A stretch of 64,000 nucleotides of DNA, from NCBI RefSeq assembly GCF_963576675.1, contig NC_088919.1:40818501-40882500 (forward strand), written 5' to 3'. The position numbers and the translations under genes were made by a program. The notes below the pieces were generated by a model. It ran no database searches. It was not told where the DNA came from and saw only the letters and a list, made by a program, of their open reading frames with translations. Below, piece after piece: positions 1 through 12,571 of the stretch; position 1 is the stretch's first letter; every line of letters starts with the position of its first letter. Origin of the DNA: Euphorbia lathyris (lineage: Eukaryota > Streptophyta > Magnoliopsida > Malpighiales > Euphorbiaceae).

Positions 1-1
1 T

Positions 2-2160
2 TATACACCACAACACAATGGTGTATCCGAAAGGAGAAATCGTACCTTACTAGATATGGTACGATCCATGATGAGCACAACATTACTTCCAAAGACGTTC
101 TGGGGCTATGCCTTAGAAACTGCCCTCTTTACCCTAAATCGAGTACCAACTAAATCCGCCAGTTCCACACCATATGAATTGTTCATTGGTAGGAAACCTA
201 CTTTCTCATTTATGAGAATATGGTGTTGTTCAGCATTTGTCAAACGCATATCATCAGATAAATTGGATGCTAAATCTGATAAATGTTTCTTCATAGGATA
301 CCCTAAGGAAACTATGGTGTATTACTTCTATCATCCAGATGATCAGAAAGTAATAGTATCCAAGCATGCAACATTCTTAGAGAAAGAGTTTCTCGAAGAA
401 ACACAAATGGGAAGCATGGTTGAACTTGATGAAGTTTAAGAAGAAGAAACACCAGCTGAAACAATAGAGGCGATAGAGGAACCCGAAGCAGTCCCATTAG
501 ATGAGACTCAAGTGCCACCACCTACTCGTAGATCACAAAGAGTTCGTGAACTCCCAGTTAGATATGGTTTTCTAGTGGGAGATGATGAAGAGGTTCCCGT
601 ATTAGACGATGAACCCGAGAACTACGAGGAGGCTCTCACCAGTCCAGATTCTGAAATGGATTCCATGTACACTAACCAAGTGTGGACTTTGGTTGATCCA
701 CCCGAACGGATAAAACCCATTGGGTGCAGGTGGATCTTCAAGAAGAAGACCGATATGGATGGAAAGGTTAGCACCTACAAAGCTAGGTTAGTAGCGAAAG
801 GATACCGTCAGAAATAAGGAGTTGATTATGATGAAACTTTCTCTCCAGTAGCCATGTCCAAATCAATCAGAATAATGCTCGCTATTGCCGCTCACTACGA
901 TTACGAGATTTGGCAAATGGATGTGAAAACAGCTTTCCTAAATGGAAACCTGCTTGAGGATGTATATATGATGCAACCTGAAGGTTTCACATCAAAGGAT
1001 GCAACCAAGGTTTGAAAACTTCAGAGATCCATTTATGGACTCAAGCAAGTATTGAGAAGCTGGAACAAGCGTTTTGACGAAACCATAAAACAGTTTGGTT
1101 TCGAACAAAATTGCGAAGAAGCTTGTATTTACAAGAAAGTTAGTGGGAGCTCAGTAGCATTACTCATATTATATGTGGACGATATATTACTAATGGGAAA
1201 TGATATAGCTCTGTTACAGTAGGTGAAAGTATGGTTATCTGGTAACTTCTCCATGAAAGACCTTGGTGAAGCAGCTTATATACTAGGGATAAAGATCTAT
1301 AGAGATAGATCAAGAAGACTACTTGGTCTTTCATAGGCTACATACATTGAAAAGGTGCTAAAGCGGTTTAGCATGCTTGAATCTAAAAGAGGTAACTTAC
1401 CTATGGTTCATGGGGTAAAGTTAAACAATCATCAGTGTCGTAAAACGGAAGATGATAAAAAACGCATGGCTGTAATTCCGTACGCCAGCACGATTGGTTC
1501 GATTATGTATGCTATGCTTTGCTCTAGACCTAGCGTAGCGTTCGCGTTAAGTATAACGAGTCGCTATCAAAGAAATCCGGGTGATGAGCATTGGAATGCT
1601 ATCAAGAACATTCTTAAGTACTTGAGAAGGACTAAAGACATGTTTCTAGTGTACGGAGAAGGGGAACTGAAAATAGAAGGATTTTCAGATGCCAGTCATC
1701 TCACAGATGAGAACGATTTTAGATCCCACTCAGGGTACCTGTTTATCTTGAATGGGGGCGCGGTCATTTGGAAGAGTTCCAAGCAGGGAAGCGTGGCTTT
1801 CTCTATGACCGAGTCTGAGTACATCGCTGCTGCAGAGGCAGCAAAGGAAGCAGTTTGTATTAAGAAGTTCATTACCGAACTTGGTGTGGAGCCTGACATT
1901 GTAAATCCTATTACTCTATACTGTGATAACAATGGAGCCATTGCACAAGCAAAGGAACCACGGTCTCATAATGCATCCAAGCATTACCTTAAGCGATACC
2001 ACCTTATAAGAGAGATTGTTGCAAGAGGAGATGTGAGAATAGAAAGAGTACCTACATAGGACAACGTAGCAGATCCGTTGACAAAGCCCTTAACCCAGAA
2101 AGTACATGATCGTCATTTGAGTTCTACTGGGATAAGTTGTAGAAACAATTGGCTTTAGTC
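2..2160 (+). pseudogene. copia pol remnant: integrase end, reverse transcriptase, RNase H
   Basis: One reading frame covers the whole stretch and gives copia pol in the usual order: the integrase C-terminal part (WGYALETA, NRVP, FIGYPKE) up to about 430, reverse transcriptase from about 690 (GCRWIFKKK, VDVKTAFLNGN-like, YVDDIL near 1170-1190) and RNase H from about 1490 to 2060 (TESEYIAA, YCDNNGAI). Six in-frame stops interrupt it, at 437, 815, 1013, 1220, 1334 and 2057, yet no frameshift is apparent. That pattern fits point-mutation decay of a methylated element rather than indel decay. No functional product is expected. The protein is clearly related to the minus-strand copia at 19482-23337, but the LTRs differ, so these are two families. 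Confidence 0.9.
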
Positions 2161-2172
2161 CAAGTGGGAGTA

Positions 2173-4000
2173 TGTTGGGGTTTAGTGTCCTATAGACAAT
2201 TGTTCTAGGGTATAAACCTACTGTAAATGAATTGTTCTTTATGTCATTTGTTTTAATAAGATATGATTTCATAACTGTATAAAGGCAACCACTTTTAAAG
2301 AACTAAATAAGTCTAAATAAAAGGGAATCCCTAAGTTTATTTAAAGTGATTATAAAGTGTTCATACAAGCATGAAGTGAGACAAAATATTATAATAAACT
2401 TAAAACCACCTCAAGTCAAGTGATATGTTTTGAATAGGGATTGACATAACACTGTTAAGACTTACAATGTAACAATGTTTTCTGTCGAGACAGAGAGCTG
2501 ATCTCACAAGCTTCGGATATGTAGATATCTGGACAGTTACATGGATCCAGTGAAAGGGTTCATTAGGATTGGGGGCCCGACTTGAGATAACAGGATGGGT
2601 AGATTTATCCTTGTCACATGTTCATCTCATTGGTATTAATAGGTATAAGTAATCCTAAGACTCAAAGGAATGTTAATTAGTGATTCTGGATTATAGAATG
2701 TGATGCTTTGATCCTGTTCTAACACGATCCATAACAAGGATGACTTTGGGGTGTGTTCGGCACACGGTGGGTATCACAAAAAGTAATTGCAGGGTAGTTA
2801 ATGTTGGATTGAGCATTTGTCACTCCTGATAAATGGGAGATACGTCCAAGGATCGCTTGTGGAATACTTGACTCTAAATCCTTGCAAGGTGATAGCTTAA
2901 AACTTGAAATGGAGATTTCACTTAACCTATCTAATTGGAGTTAACTCGGCCTGTACAAGTAAAACAAACGTCTCGCTATATGTGAATTGACATAATCCAT
3001 AGTCATAAGATTCTGTTCAAGGATGTAGTTGATAAAGGATCGAATTATACTGTAACTAATACGGAAAGGTCAACGACGGAATCAACCTGTCTTCTTATAG
3101 CACCGGGGGAATGTTTCGGATCTGCCAATCATAGTTCGCGTACTCATTCCGTTATACAAAGATTCAATGTAATTTTGAGAAATTAATATAATGGTTGTAT
3201 ATGGCTAGAAGCAATAAGAACCTAATGGGTCACACATAAGACTTGGAACCCAAAAGAGAAACAAATGTTAATTAATTGACGGAAGCCCAACTGAGTCCAC
3301 TAAGGCCCAATTATAGAGGGGGGCGATTTTCATGTGTAGGGACACATAAGGAATTAATTTAATTTCGGACAATTATACTTAGATTATAATTATGAATTAA
3401 ATTAATTATAGGATAAATAAGTTAGGAGGTTTATTGAGATTAAATTTCTTCTAATTATTTTCCTATTAATAAGTTATTATTATCTTTATATTTAGATATA
3501 ATTATAGATAATAATAATAATAAGAGTATTATTCCGAATATAACTCTTATTCAATAACCTAATTCTATCTAACTAGGGTTTAGATACGAGAGGGCTATAT
3601 ATACCCCTGCTATTGAGAATTTCGGCCAAGCCTACTATCTCGGAGAGTGCAAATTTCGACCCAACTGTTGTGGATCGTTTTTCTCACCGCTTGCTTCCGA
3701 ATCAATTGATTTCATCTCTTTCTTTTATTCCTTGATCTTGTGTTGATTAATTAGAGGCAATCTATCTTGATTGCTATTATTCGGTTGAGTTCTATTATCG
3801 TTGGATTTGTGTTTTTGTTTTGTGCTCGTGAACTCGGATTAAGAGTTTAGGGCACTTCGCTGGCAACGGTAGATAGTTCGTCAAAAGGTATTTCCTTCTG
3901 TCTCTCTTTATATGAAATAACGATTAACGAATCTTGGTTTAAAGGAAATAGGTTAAAAAATTTATATTTCCGCTGCCAAACATTTGCCTATTTTCCTTCA
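2173..4000 (+). repeat. copia 3' LTR (1,828 bp)
   Basis: Long LTR with TG...CA ends, placed right after the polypurine tract of the copia element. It contains a possible TATA box (TATATATACCCC near 3595-3606) followed by a leader-like region. About 1.4 kb of it is repeated, diverged, at 4001-5418. Confidence 0.85.
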
Positions 4001-5418
4001 AACATGATGGATGGATTTATCATGTGTCACATGTGTTCATCACATTGGTATTAATAGGTATAAGTAATCTTCAGACTCAAAGGAATGTTAATTAGTGATT
4101 ATGGATTATGGAATGTGATACTTTGACTCTGTTCAAACACGATCCATAACAGAGATGACTCTGGGGTGTGTGCGGGCAGGCGTTAGGTATCACAGGAAGT
4201 AATTGCAGAATAGTTAACATTGGATTGAGCATTCGTCACTCTTGATAAATGGGAGATATGTCCAAGGATCGCTTGTGGAAGACTTGACTCTAAATCCTTG
4301 CAAGCTGATAGCTTAAGAATTGAAATAGAGATTTCACTTAACCTATCTATTCAGAGTTAACTCGGTCTGTACAAGTAAAACGAATGTCTCGCTATATATG
4401 ACTTGACATAATCCATAGTCACAAGATTCAGTTCAAGGATGTAGTTGATAAAAGATCGAATTATACTGTAACTGATACGGAAAGGTCAACGATGGAATCA
4501 ACCTGTCTTCTTATAGTTCCGGGGGAATGTTTACGGTTCTGCTATTCATAGTGCACGCACTCATTCCGTTATACAAATATTAAATGTAATTTCGGGAAAT
4601 TAATTTAATGGTTGTATACGACTAGTAGTAATAAGAACCTAATGGGTCACACATAAGACTTAGAATCAAAAGAGGAATGAATTGTAATTAATAGATGGAA
4701 GCCCAACTTAGTCCATTAAGGCCCATTAATTGAGGGGGGCGAAATACATGTAGTAAAATACATGTGGGAATTAATTTATTTTAGACAATTGTAATTAGAT
4801 TATAATTGTGGATTAAATTAATTATTGGATAATTAAGTTAGAAGGTTTAATATGATTAAATTGCTTCTAATTATTATTCTATCAAATAACTTAATATTAT
4901 CTTTATAATTATAGATAATTATAGATAATATTAATAGAGTATTATTTAGAATAAAACTCTTAATAAGTAACCTAATTCTATCTAACTAGGGTTTAGACAC
5001 AAGATGTTATTTATACCCCCCCCCCCTTAATGCTAAATTTTAGCCAACCCTAATCCTGTGGAGAGAGAGAATTCGACCCCCTACCGTAGAGGACGAAATC
5101 GCTCCCTTTGCTTCCATTCGATTAATTCTATCTCTTCCTCTTTCTCTTTGATCTAGTGTTGATTTATTAGAGACGGTCTCTATTGATTGTTTTTCTTTTG
5201 TTTAAGATTCTGACTTATTTTGATCTTGTGTTTTCTTTGTGCTCGTGAACTCGGAACTAGAGTTGAGGGCACTTCGTTAGCAACGATAGATAGTTCATCA
5301 TATAAGGTATTTCCTTATATCCTTCTTTATATGAAATAACGATTAATGGATCTTGGTTCAAGGAAATATGTAATTTTTTTTGTATTTCTGCTGCCCTATG
5401 ATTGCCTATTTTCCTTCA
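4001..5418 (+). repeat. Partial LTR of a related copia element
   Basis: Collinear with 2589-4000 of the preceding LTR, in the same orientation and clearly diverged, ending in the same TTCCTTCA motif. It begins exactly where the previous LTR ends and lacks the first roughly 415 bp of the LTR. The simplest reading is that the element ending at 4000 inserted into this LTR, with the missing first part lying left of the window and AACAT at 4001-4005 as the likely 5-bp target duplication. Confidence 0.75.
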
Positions 5419-6397
5419 AAATAATCAATTTATCCCCTTGCTAATTAATTGATAATTAATTAACATACAATATTCCATTCTAATTCAATACATAACATGT
5501 ATTTAAGATTATACTATTATTCAATTCCACGAGTTGTGTGTGCACGATTCTAAAGGTCCGTCCTCAACCAGACATGAGCCTAAAGCCCAATCACCATAAG
5601 TAAGTTCTAGCAAACCATTAAGTCCCTAGATGATACAAATTATTTCAGCCGTTTATAGAAGACACATGAAACCCAGTAGATGATCTCTCAGTATTTCTTA
5701 CTATTTGCATATCCATATTATAAACCAGAGACATGGTGGCTATCATTCTTTATGCGGTTTATTATATTTCTTAATCTAAAGTGAACTGATGAATCAGATA
5801 AGTAAAGTACTTATCAGGGTATGGCCATACACTTCCTCAGTTCCACTCGTTAGGTGAGTGGTAATCCTTTCACTTCATTTATCCGCAATAACGTGTTCAA
5901 TGATCCACCTAACATACCCATATTTGGCATCCTGTTACGGACCTGTTAAGCGTATATCAAAGTGAACGACATTCCACATCATTTACTATAATGAAATAGG
6001 TCTGGAGATAATAGAGTTCTACACTTAGAAAGATCAATGACACATCCACCATAAATTTTTTTAGAGCAGATCGGTCCAGTCCCATATTGAGCTACATCAA
6101 TGCATACATGTATCCATATCTGACTATACAAGTGTTGTAGTAGTGCTTCCTACACAACGACACAGATACTGGATTCATAGACCTATAATTATATTCGTTC
6201 CCACGAATAGAACATGTCTCAGACGTTTCATGATTATCAATCAACGGATACTCCGTACATGTTTCATAGCACAAGATATAAACATTATGAATTATTGCCT
6301 TTTATTCATATAACACATACACAATGTATTCAGACAATATAAAAAATGTCTAATGCATATTCCAGGACCAATGTCTGTGAACTAGGGCACACCAACA
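5419..6397 (-). repeat. Copia-type LTR fragment, reverse orientation
   Basis: Read on the minus strand it begins TGTTGGTGTGCCCTAGTTCA at 6397, a typical plant copia LTR start, and continues as AT-rich LTR-like sequence. It carries no coding signal. Its far end is lost where it meets the plus-strand LTR copy at 5418. No matching internal region or second LTR is present nearby, so it is either a solo LTR remnant or the edge of a larger deleted element. Confidence 0.55.
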
Positions 6398-6399
6398 CA

Positions 6400-8400
6400 T
6401 ATTACCACTTGTGATCAACAAAATTGGATTGCGAACTACTTGGGTACTACTTTGAGATATTTTACAAACCCGGAAAACTGAATACTACATAAGATGTTTT
6501 TTCAATGAGGGATAAAGATGGGGAACTCTCCCTGCTCACGTCATATCCGCGTTGGAAAGATGTAGTGCAATTGTTATGGGAAGTCGAGGAAGATGCATAT
6601 TTGAGGACAGTCAAATCCGATTTAATGAGGTACCTAAATTCTTGCCTATGCTTCCAACTTAAGGAAGTATCATCCTTTATAAGAACAAACTAGTCATTTC
6701 CGCAACTTCACTGTTGATTCCTTCGCTGTTGCAAGAATTTCATTCTTCACCATTGGCAGGGCACCTAGAGTTACCATACCTACCAGAGACTAGCAGCGAA
6801 CATAGATTGGGTAGGTATGAGTAAATCAATGCAGGAATTTGTAACAAATTGTGAAATCTCTCAATGATTTAAGGCGTATACATTAGCTCCTACTAGGCTG
6901 CTGCAACCTCTAAATGTTCCCAAGGTAGTTTGGACGGAAATCTCTATGGATTTTATAACAGACTTACCCAAGTTGAAGGGTTTTGATGCAATATTGGTAG
7001 TGGTGGATCAGTTAAGTAAATATGCTCATTTTATCGCCCTTAAACATCCATATTCAGCTAAATCGATTGCGGAGATATTTTTCAAAGAGATCATTCGTCT
7101 CCACGGCATTCCCCTAGCAATTATAAGTGATCGGGACCTTATCTTCATGAGCAATTTCTGGTCAGATTTGTTCAAATTATAGGGTACCTTTGTGAACATA
7201 TCGTCGGCTTATCACCCCGAGATAGACGAACAAACGGAAGTTACCAACTGTTGCTTGGAAGCTTACCTAATGTGTTTTGCAATAGAGCAGCCTCGTAACT
7301 GGGTTCGCTGGTTACCGTGGACTGAATATTGGTTCAAGACAACATTCCATAACTCTATAGGAATGACCCCATTCGAGGTAGTGTATGGAAGGAACCCACC
7401 CACACCCTTGTAGTACATTCTGAGAGAGATTAAGGAGGAGTGGGTAGCAAGAGAATTGGCCGATGGCTCTAAGGTACTAGCAGTTGAAAACTAACCTGGT
7501 CAAGGCCAGACGCACAATGAAAGAGAGGGCTCATTTACAACGAAGGGATGTAACATGGGAGAAAGGAGATTGGATTTATTTGAAGCTGCGACCATACAAA
7601 CAGCAGTCAATAGCCACTAGATCAATAAAAAATTGGTTGCTCGCTTCTATGGACCATTTTAGGTTCTAAGACAGATTGGTCAGGTAACGTATGAGCTAAA
7701 ACTACCCGAAACTTCAAACATACACCCGATATTTCATGCTTCAATGCTCAAGTTAGCAAATAAAGCCTCGTTCGGTGGAACCAACTTTACCTAGAGGTTT
7801 TGAGGTGGCTATTGATGAAACATAATAGCCTGCTAAAGTCTTAGCAACCTGGACAACTAGCAAGTAGGGGGAGCAAGTGAAATAGTGTTTGGTTCAATGG
7901 AACAAAAAGGGAGTGGAAGAAGAAACGTGGGAATATGAACTTAACATAAGGGCTCAATTCCCCACATTCATTCTTAAGGACAAGACTGCTCCTACAGATG
8001 GTGGCAATGTTAACAATGGCATAAAAAGGGCTAAACCCAGGGTTTGGAGAGTTTATGAACGAAAGAGAAAGAAAAGGGGACACATGTAGTATAAGAATAT
8101 GTTACTGTTATTCTTGTAGGTGTGTGTGTTGTCTGCTAGTATGTCAGTTTGGTGTTAAATAAGATATGGAGGGCAATTTGGCCTTTAGTTATTTTGGGAA
8201 TGACCTTCAGAGGGAAGGGGATTAGAGGCTGCTCTTTGGGGGAGAGTATTACGGATATGGTTCTTATCCTTTGTGTATTAGTCACTGTTCCATTGAGATT
8301 ATATCATATTACTCCATCGTTTCCTTTTAACTATCTATTTCCTCCTTACTATCTATTCTTGGCGCGCGTTTCTTATCAAACTCATATTGGCTGCAACAAA
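6400..8400 (+). mobile_element. Ty3/gypsy chromovirus remnant (RNase H end, integrase, chromodomain)
   Basis: Pieces of a chromovirus pol follow one another on the plus strand. From 6505 there is the linker after RNase H; from about 6716 a damaged zinc-binding integrase head (EFH...GH); from 6946 the integrase core (SMDFITDLPK, then ISDRD near 7120, ending in FEVVYGRNPP near 7400); then a linker, and near 7880-7990 a chromodomain-like segment (VQWNKKGVEEETWEYE) typical of Tekay/Reina-type elements. Stops and frameshifts (for example at 7180 and 7411) break it. A purine run at 8238-8246 may be the polypurine tract, with a truncated LTR after it. The 5' two thirds are missing. Confidence 0.8.
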
Positions 8401-8753
8401 AAGAAAAAAAAATGAGGAAAATAATTTAAATTTACACAATAGTAACCAATAATTGAAAAAAATGAGTTCTATCTAGTGTGTTGACATGCACATCAAATGA
8501 AATTTGCTCTCCAAAAGCTGTGGGATTCTTTTATTCAAATTACCACATTTGAAATTGGTAAACCGCTCCACTTGATACATCACATAATTAAATTAACTCA
8601 AATCACATTGTCATTGACTTTACCCTTAAAAATATACTAAAACAATTATAGAAAATACTCTGAGCACATACATATAGCACATAAAAAAACTCATATAGGA
8701 GAAAATAAGAAGAAAAAAACTCTCACGAAATAAGATCTTGGAATTGATGAGTC
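8401..8753. other. AT-rich spacer
   Basis: A-rich and T-rich sequence between the chromovirus remnant and the hAT-type element. No coding signal, splice pattern or repeat was recognised. Confidence 0.5.
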
Positions 8754-9239
8754 CTGGTGTGTAGGGGTGAGCAAAATAACCGGTAACCGATTACCAAACT
8801 GATAACCGAACCGAAATTTTAGTTTGGTTCGGTTATTTTAACGTTCTGATTCGGTTCGGTTTTAATTTTAGCTTAGTTTGATAATCGGTTATCGGTTCGG
8901 TTACTAAAAAAATATATCAGTATAACCGATAACCAAACCGAACTTGGTATATAAATATAAAAAATATAATTTTATTTTTACATATATAGATAACTTATAA
9001 AATATAAAATCTAACCCCTAAAAAATATACTTTTATCTTTATATATATAAATTTTGGTTCATTAGTCTTTAATTTTATCAACAGTAACTTTTTTTTTTTG
9101 TAAGAACAGGAAAGGAAAAACAAAAACAAAAATCAGAAAACCTAGCCTGGGATTAGCCTAGGGAAGCTAACCCCCGCCACATCTTCCATAAGAAACTTTT
9201 ATACAAGTGCATTATTTGAAAACCAATTAAATAAAAATA

Positions 9240-9821
9240 GGATAAATTCCAAAAAAAACCTTTGTGGTTTCACCGATTTCCAAATAAACCTCTGTGGTTT
9301 GTTTTTACCAAAAAAAAAGGAGCGTGGTTACGCCGTTACCCGAAAAACGGAAAATGGATTAACAGTGTTAAAAATGCTGACGTGGCGAAGGGTAAATTTG
9401 GAAAAAAGATTTTTTTTTTTTTATTTTTTCTTTCTTCTTCTTCTTCTTCTTCTTCTTCTTCTTCTTCTTCTTCTTCTTCTTCTTCTTCTTCCTCCTCCTC
9501 CTCCTCCTCCTCCTCCTCCTCCTCCTCTCTCTCTCTCTCTCTTCTTCCTCTCTCTCTTCTCCTTCCTCTCTTTCTTTTTTTTTAATCGGAAATTCGGAAA
9601 TCTGGAATTTCCAGATTTCTGGAATTCCAGAAATCTGGAAATCTTCCAGAAATCTGAAATCGATTCAAAAAAACAAAATAAAGAAGAAGGGAAGAGAGAG
9701 AGGAAGAAGAAGAAGAAGAAGAAGAAGAAGAAGAAGAAGAAGAAGAAGAAGAAGAAGAAGAAGAAGAAGAAGAAGAAGAAGAAGAAGAAGAAGAAGAAGA
9801 AGAAGAAGAAGAAGAAAAAAT

Positions 9822-9853
<32 letters not shown>

Positions 9854-10008
9854 AATCTTTTTTCCAAATTTACCCTTCGCGACGTTAGCATTTTTTCCGT
9901 TTTTCGGGTAACGGCGTAACCACGCTCCTTTTTTTTTTTGGTAAAAACAAACCACAGGGGTTTATTTGGAAATCGGTGAAACGATAGGGTTTTTTTTGGA
10001 ATTTACCC
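9240..10008. mobile_element. Mutator-like MITE nested in the hAT element
   Basis: Inverted arms of roughly 150-170 bp (9240-9415 and 9855-10008) start with GGATAAATTCC and end with GGAATTTACCC. They are flanked by a perfect 9-bp duplication, ATAAAAATA, at 9231-9239 and 10009-10017. A 9-bp duplication with long arms is the Mutator signature. The centre holds long TTC, TCC and GAA microsatellites and a small palindrome of GGAAATCTGGAA-type motifs, so the whole element can fold into one hairpin. No transposase is present. Confidence 0.85.
9424..9821. repeat. TTC/TCC and GAA microsatellite block
   Basis: A TTC run (about 9430-9490) passes into TCC (9490-9527) and CT, then an 80-bp palindromic centre (9585-9665), then a GAA run (about 9700-9815). 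The two halves are complementary, so they are expanded arms of the same fold-back element. The poly-Lys, poly-Leu and poly-Phe reading frames here are artefacts. Confidence 0.9.
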
Positions 10009-10219
10009 ATAAAAATATACAAAAAATTAAATATTATGAATTTTCGGTTATTCGGTCGGTAACTGAACCGAACCAAAACTTTTCGGTTAAATAAAATTCG
10101 GTTACCAATCTTATTCGGTTTGGTTCGGTTATAAAAATAACACAAACTTCGGTTCGGTTAACCGAAAGTTTAGTTCGGCTAGTAACCGAACCGAACCGAT
10201 GCTCACCACTACTGGTGCG

Positions 10220-11102
10220 AGGGTTAATTCCCGTTTGAAGAACATTTCGATGCATATGTGATCAAGACTGGTCTAATCTATTAGCAATTTCATTATTACT
10301 CACTAAAAACTTATTTCTCCGTCTAATCTCATTCTTCATTTATATCCACCTTCACGATCGATCATCTATCTGTATATGGTATGTTCCGTTACTACATTGC
10401 CTTGGTCTGAAAGGCATATCTAGTTAAGGAAGAGACATAACATGTTAAAAGAATAGTCATTAAACATGAGCATATAGAGGAGTATGTACTCAGTTACTAT
10501 GGCGATCATAGAAAAAAACAGCAAAATTGAAACTCAGTTCAAACCAAATCACCAAATCAATCTAAATGGGAATGGAAACTCTGAGGTCATCGCCAAACCA
10601 ATCTAATGGGAAGGGAGCTAAAATTACCAATATCACAAGGCAAATCTCGGGTTAAGGAAAATTTTAGGGTACTCTTGGAGTAATACTTCCGATCAATTAA
10701 TTCATGACATATGTATATATGTTTTTTTTCCACCAATCATGTCCATATAGTATATTCAAAACGATTTTCATTGGTCGGGAGTATTATTCATGTAGTGCTA
10801 GTAAAATTTCTCCTCGGATTAAAGATATGATTGTGATTGTGAAAAGTCTAATCATCTGTTTAAGGGTTTTTGGAAACATTTGATAATTTTAGAGTAGTAC
10901 AGGTACTGTTTAATTAGTTTAAATTGTTCCGGACTATAACTCTTTTGAGAATAATTTAAATTAAAATTTAATTATAATTTAAGTTACAAAATTTCGTTAA
11001 TAAAAATTGAAAAGATTCTTCCCAAAAAAAAATGAAAAGTTTAAAAATAACAGTATAAATGTTTTATTTATTAATTAAAAACAAGTATGAAAGAGAGGCA
11101 TA
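10220..11102. other. Intergenic, no feature recognised
   Basis: AT-rich unique-looking sequence with no convincing open frame, splice pattern or terminal repeat. Confidence 0.5.
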
Positions 11103-11111
11103 AAATAAAAT

Positions 11112-11625
11112 TGGATAAATTACACCTATGGCCACTGAAATTTACCTTTTTAATATTGTGGCCACTGAACTTCAATTTTTAACAGTATGACCACCAAACT
11201 TTACACTTTTTAACATCGGTGACCACTCAACACCTCAAAACGACAGTTGACGGTCTCAAAATAAAAAATTCGAAGAATTAATGATATTCCAAGGAACTTT
11301 AATTCTTGAAATTTTTCGTTTTGAAGTCATTTAGGTATTGTTTGGTTAGGAGAGAGAAAGTAAATTTTTAAAGAGAGAAAGCTCCAAAAAATGTGATTTT
11401 AGAAAATAAAAAATGTGGTTTAATGGTAAATGTCGTTCTGAACAACTTTAATTCTTGAATATTTTCATTTTGAGGTCGTTAACGGTCATTTTGAGGAGTT
11501 AGTTAAAATTGAGTGGCCACCGGTGTTAAAAGTGTAAAGTTCAGTGGTCATACTGTTAAGAATTGAAATTCAATGACCATAATGTTCGAATAGGTAAAGT
11601 TCAGTGGTATGGGTGTAATTTACCC
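11112..11625. mobile_element. Mutator-like MITE (514 bp)
   Basis: Long inverted arms (about 11112-11240 and 11500-11625) beginning GGATAAATTACACC and ending GGTGTAATTTACCC, with phrases such as GTGGCCACTGAA repeated within the arms. Flanked by a perfect 9-bp duplication, AAATAAAAT, at 11103-11111 and 11626-11634. Related to the truncated copy at 60339-60833. No coding capacity. Confidence 0.85.
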
Positions 11626-11634
11626 AAATAAAAT

Positions 11635-12250
11635 GGAGAAACTTTAAGCAGGTATTGAGAAAATGTTAAATATAATCCTCATATACTCTTATATTGTATA
11701 TATACATTCTAGTTTTTAAAAAAAAATTAAATTAAGTTTTATTACTTAAAAGATAATTAAATTTTATAATTTAAATGTCCCATGCTCTAAATTGAATGAA
11801 ATTTCAAATTTCAAATAATAATAGAAATAAAGACTCAAATTGGTTTTTAAAGTTGATATGAAGAGTTAATTTTTTAAAGTTGGCATGAAGAGTTAATTTT
11901 GCCCAAATCAATTTTTTGGTATTAACTCGTGTTCTTAAAGTTGTCGGAAGGATCAGATTAATCCATGATCAAACTAGTTCTAACAGTAGAATATATTTTT
12001 TATACCTATTTTTAATACCTGAAATCTATTTTTATACTTAAAAACCATTATATACTGTGTAGTTGTAGAATGCTTTAGCATCGACGCATTACTTTATGGG
12101 CCGGTGCAAAATATCAATACACTAATATGCTTTGTAATAAAAAAATGTTCTACGGAGTTTATTCTTTTATTTATTTATTTTTCAAATTTTTTTACTAATG
12201 ACTTAATAATATTAAGTAATAACATATGACCAAAATAACTTTCGGATATA
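11635..12250. other. Intergenic, no feature recognised
   Basis: AT-rich spacer with local repetition (GTTGATATGAAGAGTTAA and GTTGGCATGAAGAGTTAA near 11850-11900). No gene signal. Confidence 0.5.
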
Positions 12251-12255
12251 TTTTA

Positions 12256-12408
12256 TAATCGGGTATGGACTTCATAGTGCTCCGTGGAGTGTTGTTGGAG
12301 TTATCTGCGATGTATGGTCTCCTATGCCGATGTCTCTATGTGGGGTTCGGACCCTAGGAACATTCCGACGATCAAGTTAGAAAGAATATCGGCGAGGTGT
12401 ATAAGACA

Positions 12409-12453
<45 letters not shown>

Positions 12454-12571
12454 ATGCCCCTGTGGGGGTTCCTCTGGTACCTATTTATAGAGGGTGTTAC
12501 TGGGCTTCGTTCGTTGGACCCGTCTTGGATGATTTAGGACTTCTAATGGGCCTGGCCCATATACCTAATCA
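12256..12571 (-). repeat. Tat-like element 3' LTR
   Basis: Similar to 32364-32680. On the minus strand it starts TGATTAGGTATATGGGCC and ends CCCGATTA. It contains a TATA-like motif (CTATAAATAGGT on the minus strand, about 12480-12491) and an AT/AG microsatellite (12411-12451). The pyrimidine run at 12574-12588 is the complement of the polypurine tract. Confidence 0.85.

Larger units (their letters stand above)
1..4000 (+). mobile_element. Ty1/copia retrotransposon, 3' part (5' end lies left of window)
   Basis: The stretch begins inside the integrase region of a copia pol gene, runs through reverse transcriptase and RNase H, and ends in a full LTR. A purine-rich tract (2161-2170) sits directly before the LTR, as expected for plus-strand priming. 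The LTR runs from TGTTGGGG at 2173 to TTCCTTCA at 4000. The sequence after 4000 belongs to a related but different LTR copy, so this element appears to have inserted into another element. The 5' LTR, gag and protease are outside the window. Confidence 0.9.
8762..10211. mobile_element. Non-autonomous hAT-type element with a nested MULE
   Basis: The ends are inverted repeats: TAGGGGTGAGCA at 8762 and its near-complement TGCTCACCACTA ending at 10211 (one mismatch in 12). An 8-bp direct repeat flanks it, CTGGTGTG at 8754-8761 and CTGGTGCG at 10212-10219 (one mismatch). Eight-bp duplications and short inverted ends of this type define the hAT superfamily. Inside each end is a long subterminal inverted repeat made of CGGTTCGGTT-like motifs (8779-8945 and 10040-10196). 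There is no transposase. Without the nested element it would be about 670 bp. Confidence 0.8.

Noticed and set aside
2173..5418. The two copia LTR copies as the pair bounding one element
   Set aside because: They are adjacent with nothing between them, and the second lacks its start.
9262..9955. Long poly-Leu, poly-Lys and poly-Phe reading frames
   Set aside because: Pure microsatellite translation inside a fold-back element.
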